The notes beneath the pieces were generated by a model. It ran no database searches and had not been told where the DNA came from. It saw only the letters and a program-made list of their open reading frames with translations. A DNA stretch of 34,872 nucleotides. Origin: a virus. The stretch spans positions 1-34,872 of the IMG/VR virus record IMGVR_UViG_3300032238_001564. One strand, given 5' to 3'. This document shows positions 1-7,456 of the stretch, piece after piece. Within the stretch, counting starts at the first letter, position 1, and every line of letters begins with the position of its first letter. Position numbers and translations under genes: made by a program.

Positions 1-150
1 TATTCAATGGGCAGAAGTCATTATTCTTATAAAGACCATAGTTATACCCAGACTTAAAACCTTTAGAAAAGTCCTTAAGATAATGAAACCGCAGAAGTAA
101 CTCTGCGGCTTCGGACTTACTTATACGATCAATACAATAGTCCGATTTCA

Positions 151-151
<1 letters not shown>
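1..151 (-). CDS. Probable Mom-like DNA-modification protein, N-terminal part (cut by window edge)
   Basis: Fifty codons are visible from the ATG at 151 to the window edge, with no stop. The start MKSDYCIDRISKSEAAELLL is followed by HYLKDFSKGFKSGYNYGLY. From memory, this layout (EAxxLLxxxHYL, then SKGFKSGYNYGL) resembles proteins of T4-like cyanophages related to phage Mu Mom, a GNAT-fold enzyme that modifies adenine in phage DNA against restriction. The catalytic part lies outside the window, so function is inferred from the N-terminus only. The start overlaps the previous stop by one base (TGATG) and has no clear ribosome-binding site, which suggests translational coupling. It is the last visible gene of the tRNA/ahcY cassette. 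It could be another acetyltransferase-fold protein. Confidence 0.45.
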
Positions 152-1722
<1,571 letters not shown>

Positions 1723-1727
1723 AGTTA

Positions 1728-1809
1728 TGCTCCAAAAGGGACTTGAACCCCCACGAATTACTTCACTGGAACCTAAACCCAGCGCGTCTACCAATTCCGC
1801 CATTGGAGC
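1728..1809 (-). tRNA. tRNA-Leu (UAG)
   Basis: An 82-nt cloverleaf with a long variable arm. The acceptor GCTCCAA pairs with TTGGAGC, discriminator A. The anticodon stem CTGGG/TCCAG encloses loop TTTAGGT, giving anticodon TAG, which reads CUA. The T loop is TTCAAGT. CCA is not encoded. It lies 3 nt from the 5' end of nothing but the next tRNA's 3' end (1813), so tRNA-Thr and tRNA-Leu are likely cut from one transcript. Confidence 0.93.
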
Positions 1810-1812
1810 GGA

Positions 1813-1884
1813 AGCCCCCGACTGGATTTGAACCAGCGACCAACGGTTTACAAAACCGTTGCTCTACCACTGAGCTACAAGGGC
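1813..1884 (-). tRNA. tRNA-Thr (UGU)
   Basis: A 72-nt cloverleaf. The acceptor GCCCTTG pairs with CGGGGGC using two G-U pairs, discriminator T. The D arm is GCTC...GAGC. The anticodon stem ACGGT/ACCGT encloses loop TTTGTAA, anticodon TGT, reading ACA. The T arm is GCTGG-TTCAAAT-CCAGT. CCA is not encoded. It sits 2 nt downstream of the 89-codon gene and 3 nt upstream of tRNA-Leu(UAG). Confidence 0.94.
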
Positions 1885-1886
1885 AA

Positions 1887-2156
1887 TTAATCAACAGGCA
1901 GTGCCTCTGGATTTTCCAGATCAACTTCAAAAAGCATTGGGTGTGCTTCTTCGTCTATAAGGTAGAAAGAAGTTCTATAAAGATCTTCTGGATTCCACCG
2001 AAGTTGTTGATCTGCTTTTTTGATGATTTCAGGATCTTCCATCACAAAGTCAGGAAGTTCATCAAAAGTAAATGGGATATGATTGATAAAGTACATCAAA
2101 ACAATTTGAGTTCCTTTGTCGTACCAGCAATATGCTTTTTCAATCTTATATCCCAT
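1887..2156 (-). CDS. Hypothetical acidic protein (89 aa)
   Basis: An 89-residue acidic protein starting MGYKIEKAYCWYDKGTQIVL and ending ...ENPEALPVD. AAAGGG lies 8-9 bases before the ATG. It contains short beta-like stretches (YKIEKAYCWYD, QIVLMYFINHI) followed by an acidic helix (DPEIIKKADQQL). No signal peptide or recognised domain. It is wedged between tRNA-Leu(UAA) and tRNA-Thr on the same transcript, where cyanophages often carry fast-evolving small host-takeover genes. That role is inference from position only. Confidence 0.75.
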   Translation of the reverse strand: MGYKIEKAYCWYDKGTQIVLMYFINHIPFTFDELPDFVMEDPEIIKKADQQLRWNPEDLYRTSFYLIDEEAHPMLFEVDLENPEALPVD

Positions 2157-2188
2157 ATTGGTTTCCCTTTTGGATATTTAGAAGGGAA

Positions 2189-2273
2189 TAGGAGCAGCGA
2201 GACTTGAACTCGCACGGGCTATACGCCCAGCGGCTTTTAAGGCCGATGTGTCTACCGATTCCACCACGCTCCC
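2189..2273 (-). tRNA. tRNA-Leu (UAA)
   Basis: An 85-nt cloverleaf with a long variable arm (TGGGCGTATAGCCCG). The acceptor GGGAGCG pairs with TGCTCCT using G-U pairs at both ends, discriminator A. The D arm is GTGG...CAC. The loop CTTAAAA gives anticodon TAA, reading UUA; the top pair of the anticodon stem is a T-C mismatch. The T arm is GCGAG-TTCAAGT-CTCGC. CCA is not encoded. Confidence 0.92.
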
Positions 2274-2279
2274 ATAAAA

Positions 2280-2462
2280 TCACGCTTGATACGTGATAGG
2301 ATTATACTTGAGGTACTCAAAAAAAGTCAACTTCATTTCCTTTTGAGTCATTCCACAATGCTTTGCTGCTTGTGGAAGATTCATTTTGGAGTAAAAAAGT
2401 GCTTCATTTGCCTCTTTTACATTCTGTGGTGTTGTTTTAACTCTAGATTCTTTTAAATTCAT
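2280..2462 (-). CDS. Small hypothetical protein, possible helix-turn-helix (60 aa)
   Basis: Sixty residues starting MNLKESRVKTTPQNVKEANE. The centre, NLPQAAKHCGMTQKEMKLTFFEYL (28-51), has the spacing of a helix-turn-helix: a helix with AA, a turn around CGM, and a second helix. This suggests, but does not show, nucleic-acid binding. It lies between tRNA-Gly and tRNA-Leu(UAA), 6 nt from the latter. No strong ribosome-binding site is seen before the ATG. Similar short proteins occur in T4-like cyanophages, without known function. Confidence 0.7.
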   Translation of the reverse strand: MNLKESRVKTTPQNVKEANEALFYSKMNLPQAAKHCGMTQKEMKLTFFEYLKYNPITYQA

Positions 2463-2482
2463 AAGTTACCGTTAAAGGTAAG

Positions 2483-2553
2483 AGCGGGCAACGGGGATCG
2501 AACCCGTGACTGGAGCTTGGAAGGCTCAGATGTTACCGCTACACCATGCCCGC
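2483..2553 (-). tRNA. tRNA-Gly (UCC)
   Basis: A 71-nt cloverleaf. The acceptor GCGGGCA pairs with TGCCCGC, discriminator T. The loop CTTCCAA gives anticodon TCC, reading GGA. The T arm is ACGGG-TTCGATC-CCCGT, with the last positions completing five pairs. The top pair of the anticodon stem is T-C, as in the neighbouring tRNA-Leu(UAA). CCA is not encoded. Confidence 0.93.
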
Positions 2554-2559
2554 GAAAGA

Positions 2560-2766
2560 TCACCCTTTCACAAGGGGATCCGAATATGCAAGAGTCTCCT
2601 CACCAAGAACACCCCGAACGAAAGAAAGCACATTCATGAATTCGTTAACATTAGCGCATTCAACCACCTTTTCTTCACCAAGATTAGAATACAAATTAAA
2701 AGTACGTGCGCTTGTGTTAATAACGCAACGAGTCAGATACTCGTCTTGTTTGATTTCGGAATTCAT
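2560..2766 (-). CDS. Small hypothetical protein, first gene of the tRNA cassette (68 aa)
   Basis: Sixty-eight residues starting MNSEIKQDEYLTRCVINTSA. The pattern ...EEKVVECANVNEFMNVLSFVRGVL... (31-54) resembles a short protein common in T4-like cyanophages (from memory; no function assigned). It is the first gene after the promoter at 2795-2823, with AAGGA ten bases before the ATG. It is therefore probably expressed early, and ends 6 nt before tRNA-Gly. Predicted fold is a small beta hairpin followed by a helix. No membrane segment. Confidence 0.8.
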   Translation of the reverse strand: MNSEIKQDEYLTRCVINTSARTFNLYSNLGEEKVVECANVNEFMNVLSFVRGVLGEETLAYSDPLVKG

Positions 2767-2794
2767 GTGGGGGCGTTCCTTCGATTACCCATAT

Positions 2795-2823
2795 ATTATA
2801 ACAGGTCTTGGGTGGGGCGTCAA
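2795..2823 (-). promoter_or_regulatory. Sigma70-type early promoter of the tRNA/ahcY cassette
   Basis: On the minus strand TTGACG (2823-2818) is followed by exactly 17 nt and a perfect TATAAT (2800-2795), close to the bacterial sigma70 consensus. It faces the 68-codon gene, tRNAs and ahcY. The -35 box contains the TGA stop of the glycine-rich gene (2822-2820). No terminator separates the late tail operon from this promoter, so late read-through into the cassette is possible. Confidence 0.88.
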
Positions 2824-3737
2824 GGGGCAATTTGATAACGAATGATTATGATACCACATCCTCCATTGCCGCCGTTACCAAAGTCGCCACCACCGCCTCC
2901 ACCTCTTCCATCCGTTCCAGCGGTCGCAGCGGTGAATCCATTGCCACCCTTTCCGCCGCCACTACCACCAAACCCACCAGTACCTCCTCCAGATCCATCA
3001 GTCGCAAATCCACCACCACCCGATCCATAAACAACAGAAGATCCAGATATATTATATGAAAAACCGGCTCCACCATTTCCACCAGTAGCTGTAGAAGATG
3101 TCGTTTGCCCATTAGCACCATTATTAGAAGTTCCTCCTACAGGAAAATCTCCAACTCCTCCGCCACCTCCACCAGCAGCAACACTAATAACTGGTTGAGT
3201 ATTAGTAGAAGATCCATTTCCCCCATTTCCACCAGCAGTTCCTGTTCCTCCATTATAAAATACACCATTACCTTGTTGAGCGCCTCCACCACCTCCGCAG
3301 GCTCCAGATACCCCATTTGAAAAATATCCACCAGCACCTCCTCCAACAGCAGTATAAGTGTTATTAGTAAGATTTGTAATTACAGGTAATGAACTATTTC
3401 TTCCATTATTTTGCAGACTAATATTAATATCACCACCGCCACCAACAGTTAATAGATAAGATCCTGGTTGATAAGATGCAATAGTATTGGATGATACATA
3501 TCGAACTCCACCACCACCACCGCCGCCGAAAGATCCGCAACCACCACCAGCAACAACAATAGAATCCCAAGTACTAAGTGGTATATTTACTATAAATCTA
3601 TCTTGAGTTGTTACTGTACCACTAGAAGTAAATGTATGCGTTCTCCATGTAATTCCACCTAAAGTATAAGTATTTACTGTACCACCAGTTGCGTAAATAA
3701 TATCTCCTCCAGCAAGGAGAGTTTGCATTATAGTCAT
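2820..3737 (-). CDS. Glycine-rich tail-fibre tip / adhesin-like protein
   Basis: A 305-residue protein. Residues 1-60 are an ordinary beta-rich domain (MTIMQTLLAGGDIIYATGGT...). From about 63 it is dominated by glycine runs such as GGGCGSFGGGGGGGVRYV and GGNGGAGFSY, ending GGCGIIIIRYQIAP. This Gly-run/hydrophobic-end layout is that of Gly-rich phage proteins. Known examples include fibre tips of T4-like phages (the gp38 adhesin of phage S16 folds as a polyglycine helix bundle). A receptor-binding role is inferred from composition and its place at the end of a tail operon. GGAGG precedes the ATG by 9 nt. The start overlaps the previous stop by one base (TAATG). Confidence 0.8.
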   Translation of the reverse strand: MTIMQTLLAGGDIIYATGGTVNTYTLGGITWRTHTFTSSGTVTTQDRFIVNIPLSTWDSIVVAGGGCGSFGGGGGGGVRYVSSNTIASYQPGSYLLTVGGGGDINISLQNNGRNSSLPVITNLTNNTYTAVGGGAGGYFSNGVSGACGGGGGAQQGNGVFYNGGTGTAGGNGGNGSSTNTQPVISVAAGGGGGGVGDFPVGGTSNNGANGQTTSSTATGGNGGAGFSYNISGSSVVYGSGGGGFATDGSGGGTGGFGGSGGGKGGNGFTAATAGTDGRGGGGGGDFGNGGNGGCGIIIIRYQIAP

Positions 3738-4546
3738 TAGGATAATCCTCCACCACTTATAACATAAGTATTACTAGCAACACAAAGAATTGTTGCTAAT
3801 CCTCTTTGTGGAATTGTTCTACTTCCTGTATTGGAAGTTCCAGCAAGATATAAAGTAACTCCAGTTGCAGTCAAAGATATTGATGAAGCACTGTTATTAA
3901 AAATAGTTACTGCTTCCCCAGCAGCAAATCCAGTAGAAGCATTAAGAGTAACTGTTGAAGTAGCAACGATAGTTTTTCCAGCATCTGAAGATACAATGGT
4001 TGTGTTTGTTGATAATGGTATAGATCTTACATTACCTTTACTGTCTTTAATTGATCCATTAACGTCCAAAGAAACAGTTGGTCTTGTAGATCCGATTCCG
4101 ATAGAACCTGCTGCAGATACTACAACTGAAGTCAATCCAGATCCAACTTGAAGAAGACCTGTTGGTATAGTAGTAGCAATACCAACAGAATTTGTTGCTG
4201 GATTAAAAACTAAAGATTGGGAATCAATTCTTACATGGGCATTGCCTGTACTTTCTTTAGAGAAAACAATATAATGAGTTTGATTTGTATCAGTTGTATC
4301 ATTAATCCTAACAGACGTTGCAGCACCAACTCCAAGACTTGATGCATTACCCCATGCAATTTTAGATCCGTCTGAAACTATAACTTGCCCACTTACACCA
4401 AAAGTACCATCAGATTGCTTAATTTTATCAACAGTAATATCTGAACTCACAATTAATGGCGAATAAACTGGATCTCGGTCTGTATAATAAATGCCAACAC
4501 TAGTAAGACCGGCGCTTGAATCTATTTGTACTATATTAATAGCCAT
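3737..4546 (-). CDS. Tail-fibre-like virion protein (269 aa)
   Basis: Starts MAINIVQIDSSAGLTSVGIY. It contains two fibre-type repeats, NSVGIATTIPTGLLQVGSG (about 118-136) and GSIGIGSTRPTVSLDVNGS (about 147-165). Their GIGxxxPTxxLxVxG pattern is typical of trimeric phage fibre shafts and also occurs twice in the fibre gene at 32856. The C-terminal third is Thr/Ser/Val-rich beta structure (STNTTIVSSDAGKTIVATST...). No chaperone (S74) domain is seen. GAGGG precedes the start. It is co-transcribed with, and overlaps by one base, the Gly-rich gene, so both may belong to one fibre. Exact role unknown. Confidence 0.8.
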   Translation of the reverse strand: MAINIVQIDSSAGLTSVGIYYTDRDPVYSPLIVSSDITVDKIKQSDGTFGVSGQVIVSDGSKIAWGNASSLGVGAATSVRINDTTDTNQTHYIVFSKESTGNAHVRIDSQSLVFNPATNSVGIATTIPTGLLQVGSGLTSVVVSAAGSIGIGSTRPTVSLDVNGSIKDSKGNVRSIPLSTNTTIVSSDAGKTIVATSTVTLNASTGFAAGEAVTIFNNSASSISLTATGVTLYLAGTSNTGSRTIPQRGLATILCVASNTYVISGGGLS

Positions 4547-4556
4547 TTTTTATCCC

Positions 4557-5339
4557 TCATAAACTGTTGATGATGTTAATAACGTTTTGATGATTTGTAC
4601 TTGTTGCCGTATTATCACTTTGAACATGATTAATAGACCATAATGATAATTGAGCTTGATGTTTATATCCTTTTAGAGTGGTCACATCAGTAACATTTAT
4701 TGAAGATCTAAGAGTTGCTATTTCACCAATTATGGTCGATATCGAACTTGCATATCCCGCACAAATCCCCGCAGGTCCAGAAAATCCATAACAGTAACCA
4801 AGAAAATCTCCAGAAGAATCATTTTCAAATAACTCGGTTCTATCTCCTGTCCCTTGATTTGAAGAACTTGTAATTACTGCATATGCAGCATTTTCCAAAG
4901 GATTGGTTGTATCATAAACTCCATTTTCTAAGTTTGGATATTGATATGCTTTAATGTTATCCTTTCTAATAATTCCATATGCAATTACACTTGTTGTCGC
5001 TAAACCAACTGTATTTCCATAAGCAGTTGCACCAGCACCAGTAATTACGGAATTTGTGCCTCCGTATTGCGAATCAATACTTGAAGCAATTGATGAAAGC
5101 CCACATGAACTTGCTTGAGAACAAATTGTAACTATTTGTTGTTTTTTAGTATTAATCTGGGCAATGATAGGGACAATATTTGAATCCAATGTTACGCAAT
5201 AAGGAGTATATTTGTCAACTAAATCTTGGGCATCATTAGTAGGTTGTGGTAATCCATTATCATTTGCGTCTTGTAAAGAAACTCTTGATGCGGATAGTAT
5301 ACCAACAACAGATTGAGAACTTGATAAATTAAAAGCCAT
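4557..5339 (-). CDS. Virion structural protein, unknown role (260 aa)
   Basis: Starts MAFNLSSSQSVVGILSASRV. Composition is rich in Ser, Ala, Ile and Asn, with Cys pairs (CSQASSCG near 73-80; GYCYGFSGPAGICAGY near 182-197) and a probable long helix at the end (QNVINIINSL). The first 60 residues (SRVSLQDANDNGLPQPTNDA...) look extended. A late promoter box lies 29 nt upstream, and its neighbours are fibre-like genes, which supports a tail or fibre role. Homologues are recalled in other T4-like cyanophages only as structural or hypothetical proteins. Confidence 0.75.
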   Translation of the reverse strand: MAFNLSSSQSVVGILSASRVSLQDANDNGLPQPTNDAQDLVDKYTPYCVTLDSNIVPIIAQINTKKQQIVTICSQASSCGLSSIASSIDSQYGGTNSVITGAGATAYGNTVGLATTSVIAYGIIRKDNIKAYQYPNLENGVYDTTNPLENAAYAVITSSSNQGTGDRTELFENDSSGDFLGYCYGFSGPAGICAGYASSISTIIGEIATLRSSINVTDVTTLKGYKHQAQLSLWSINHVQSDNTATSTNHQNVINIINSL

Positions 5340-5367
5340 TATAATTAAGACGACACTTATTTTTTAT

Positions 5368-5376
5368 GTATTTATT
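5368..5376 (-). promoter_or_regulatory. Late promoter box (AATAAATAC)
   Basis: The minus strand reads AATAAATAC 29 nt before the ATG at 5339, close to the T4 late box TATAAATA recognised by gp55 sigma. The same box occurs before several other late genes here. A perfect 6-bp inverted repeat (GGTTAT, 2 nt, ATAACC; 5377-5390) abuts it and includes the stop of the preceding gene. Confidence 0.6.
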
Positions 5377-5381
5377 GGTTA

Positions 5382-6191
5382 TCAATAACCGTTAATAATA
5401 TATCCACTATTATCTCCCGGATAATCTCTTGGGCTTGTACCAGGATATTCTGGAATATTCTTCTCAACGTCTTTTCTTTCTCCAGTTACCGTGTAATAAC
5501 ATTTTATTGAAGATCCTGCATTATTTCTAACAATAATCTTTCTTCCCCACTCGATTTTTTCAACAAATAATTCTTGATAATTACCAATTGGTGTGAGTTG
5601 AATACCGATAGTTTCTATATCAACCAATTCTGTCCAATATTCTGGAATTTCAATTTCAGTTTGGTCTTCTAATTTTCCTCTAAAATAAACTTCTGCACCA
5701 GGGCCTTCTAAACAAATATATCTTAGTCTATGGTTTTCTTTTGTTGGGTGAGGAATATCAAAAGATTTTTTTGTTGCGATTTGCGTTTGAAGGGATGTAA
5801 TTGTTGGACCTGAAATACTTCCTGTTACATTTAATGTTCCATTTACAACTTCATTTCCGTTTATAACTACTGATCCGTTAGTAATTGTACTATTATTTGT
5901 AATAGTTTTTCCATTAATAATGGTATTATCAGCCTGAATAATCAAAGTTGGAATTGTTCCCGTGCTTTTAGCCATCGTTAATACCGATGTAGCCGATCCA
6001 TTAATATACATTCCAACATAATCACCTGGAACATTATAAAGAACCATTGCAACATCAGTTAATTTGAATGATGTGTCTACTGGCAAATCAGTGTTCCAAA
6101 AGTTTTCTTGAGAAACTGCATCATAATTGTAGTCACCACCATTAGAGTTTGGTCCGGTAAAACAACCATATTGTTTAAATGTAAAAGTCAT
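5382..6191 (-). CDS. Tail-fibre-like structural protein with conserved C-terminal domain (269 aa)
   Basis: Starts MTFTFKQYGCFTGPNSNGGD. Residues about 85-130 are a beta-solenoid-like run of N-G repeats (ADNTIINGKTITNNSTIT...VVNGTLNVTGS). From about 138 a globular domain begins: KKSFDIPHPTKENHRLRY, CLEGPGAEVYFRGKL, IPEYWTELVD, IQLTPIGNYQELFVEKIEW, CYYTVTGERKDVEKN. The next gene carries a clear paralogue of this domain. The tail ends ...YPGDNSGYIINGY. From memory the domain is common in cyanophage structural proteins, where it ends fibre-like chains. No enzymatic motif is seen. Confidence 0.8.
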   Translation of the reverse strand: MTFTFKQYGCFTGPNSNGGDYNYDAVSQENFWNTDLPVDTSFKLTDVAMVLYNVPGDYVGMYINGSATSVLTMAKSTGTIPTLIIQADNTIINGKTITNNSTITNGSVVINGNEVVNGTLNVTGSISGPTITSLQTQIATKKSFDIPHPTKENHRLRYICLEGPGAEVYFRGKLEDQTEIEIPEYWTELVDIETIGIQLTPIGNYQELFVEKIEWGRKIIVRNNAGSSIKCYYTVTGERKDVEKNIPEYPGTSPRDYPGDNSGYIINGY

Positions 6192-6194
6192 TTA

Positions 6195-6875
6195 TCAATC
6201 TCCGTTATCAATCTCCGTTTTTAATTTTTCAACATCAATTCTTTCAGCATAGACATGATAATAACAATCGATAGGCATTTCGCCGGCAGACTGAAGAACA
6301 ATTTGATTATCTTTTATTCTTTTTACAATAATATTCTGATGTGCTCCAATTGGTTGAAGTTGTACTGTGATTGATTTTTCATCAACTAATTTAGACCAGT
6401 GTTCTGGAAGAAAAATTATTTTTTCGTTTCTAAGTCTTCCTCTGAAGTAAACTCCATGTTCTGGTCCTTCTAAACAACCATATACTAATTTTTTATTTTC
6501 ATATAAAGGGTGATCAATCACAAAACTCTTTGACTTTGCACAAAGAACCTCTGTATAAATTACTTTGGATTTGATTAGTTCTACTGTTAATAAAGTGTCA
6601 ACTTTAAGAAAACTTTGAATTCTAGCAAGAGTTTTTACAAATAAAGAGTAAAATGGAATAGGCTTCATATCAGAGTTAGTTGTCTCTGCAACCATCAATG
6701 TTCCCAATCGTGTTGGGACCGGACTACTAAAAGATCCAGGATTTCCAACAATCTGAGGTCCTTCAATATATGCAGAACCACGTACTTCTAATGGTCCTCG
6801 ACCCAAAATTTCTGGTTTTCCATCCCCTACAAATAATCTTTTTCCTGTAGCTAAATCAGTGTTAACGTTACTCAT
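6195..6875 (-). CDS. Tail-fibre-like structural protein, paralogue of the neighbour (226 aa)
   Basis: The N-terminal half (MSNVNTDLATGKRLFVGDGK..., about 1-110) contains extended beta motifs such as GPLEVRGSAYIEGPQIVGNPG. The C-terminal half (about 115-220) repeats the globular domain of the downstream gene: KSFVIDHPLYENKKLVYG, CLEGPEHGVYFRGRL, LPEHWSKLVD, VQLQPIGAHQNIIVKRI, CYYHVYAERIDVEK. The shared CLEGP...VYFRG..., LVD, PIG and ER.DVEK motifs in the same order indicate tandem duplication. The genes are 3 nt apart and co-oriented, so they may form one hetero-oligomeric fibre or baseplate part (inference). Confidence 0.8.
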   Translation of the reverse strand: MSNVNTDLATGKRLFVGDGKPEILGRGPLEVRGSAYIEGPQIVGNPGSFSSPVPTRLGTLMVAETTNSDMKPIPFYSLFVKTLARIQSFLKVDTLLTVELIKSKVIYTEVLCAKSKSFVIDHPLYENKKLVYGCLEGPEHGVYFRGRLRNEKIIFLPEHWSKLVDEKSITVQLQPIGAHQNIIVKRIKDNQIVLQSAGEMPIDCYYHVYAERIDVEKLKTEIDNGD

Positions 6876-6880
6876 AATTT

Positions 6881-7456
6881 TTAAAAAGATTTGTTTGCTT
6901 CTCTATTCTCAAGAGTTGAATTTGCTTTCGACTTATTAAGTTTAGTTGCACCATCGGCACTCTCAATAAGCCCTCCGTATATATTTAATAACCCATTACC
7001 AATTGTTTCTAAAGTACCAGAGGAAAAAAACTTAGCAACAGATGTTGCATTAACTTCTACGTGTTTAGATTTTAATTCAATCCTCTCATTAGCATCTAGA
7101 GTTATATTTCCATTCTTATTATCTGGACCCTTAGCAATAATATCAATATTTTCTGCTTGCATACGGATTCTTCCATTTAATGCAGATATAACAATATCAC
7201 CATTTACAGCATCAACAAAAAACGCTGGTTGCTTATCTTTTACATTATCACCACACTGTACTTGATATACTCCAGTGCATCTATTAGTTGTCCACCCCTC
7301 TCTTTGCCCATCAATGTCCATTTGCATGTAATGCAAATTTTCATGACCGCTTTTTACGGTAAATGCTGACGTAACTCCATCAACATGCATATGTCCAAAT
7401 TGTATCTCACCGTCTGCAGTTCCGTATCTAACTGTATTATAATTTTTATTGGCCAT
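6881..7456 (-). CDS. Baseplate-associated beta-rich protein (191 aa)
   Basis: Starts MANKNYNTVRYGTADGEIQFG. The middle (about 80-150) has short alternating repeats such as GDIVISALNGRIRMQAENIDIIAKG and GNITLDANERIELKSKHVEVNA. Their regular hydrophobic/polar spacing resembles the beta-helical needle of T4 gp5 and VgrG spikes. The gene begins one base inside the gp5 stop (TAATG), so it is translated right after gp5. In T4 the needle is fused to gp5, while here gp5 has no such segment. A separate spike or needle subunit is therefore plausible, but this is inference. The C-terminus (KLNKSKANSTLENREANKSF) is polar and probably disordered. Confidence 0.75.
   Translation of the reverse strand: MANKNYNTVRYGTADGEIQFGHMHVDGVTSAFTVKSGHENLHYMQMDIDGQREGWTTNRCTGVYQVQCGDNVKDKQPAFFVDAVNGDIVISALNGRIRMQAENIDIIAKGPDNKNGNITLDANERIELKSKHVEVNATSVAKFFSSGTLETIGNGLLNIYGGLIESADGATKLNKSKANSTLENREANKSF

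Noticed and set aside
1723-1803. An N-terminal extension (MAELVDALGLGSSEV...) of the 51-codon gene
   Set aside because: It is translated tRNA-Leu sequence, a common artefact; the ATG at 1722 is a better start.
2808-3320. Plus-strand Pro/Ser-rich open frames opposite the Gly-rich gene
   Set aside because: They mirror the glycine codons of the real minus-strand gene (GGN reads as CCN on the other strand) and have no ribosome-binding sites.
5377-5390. GGTTATCAATAACC as a terminator
   Set aside because: The loop is only 2 nt, the stem is AT-rich and no T-tract follows directly; it is more likely chance or part of the late-promoter region.
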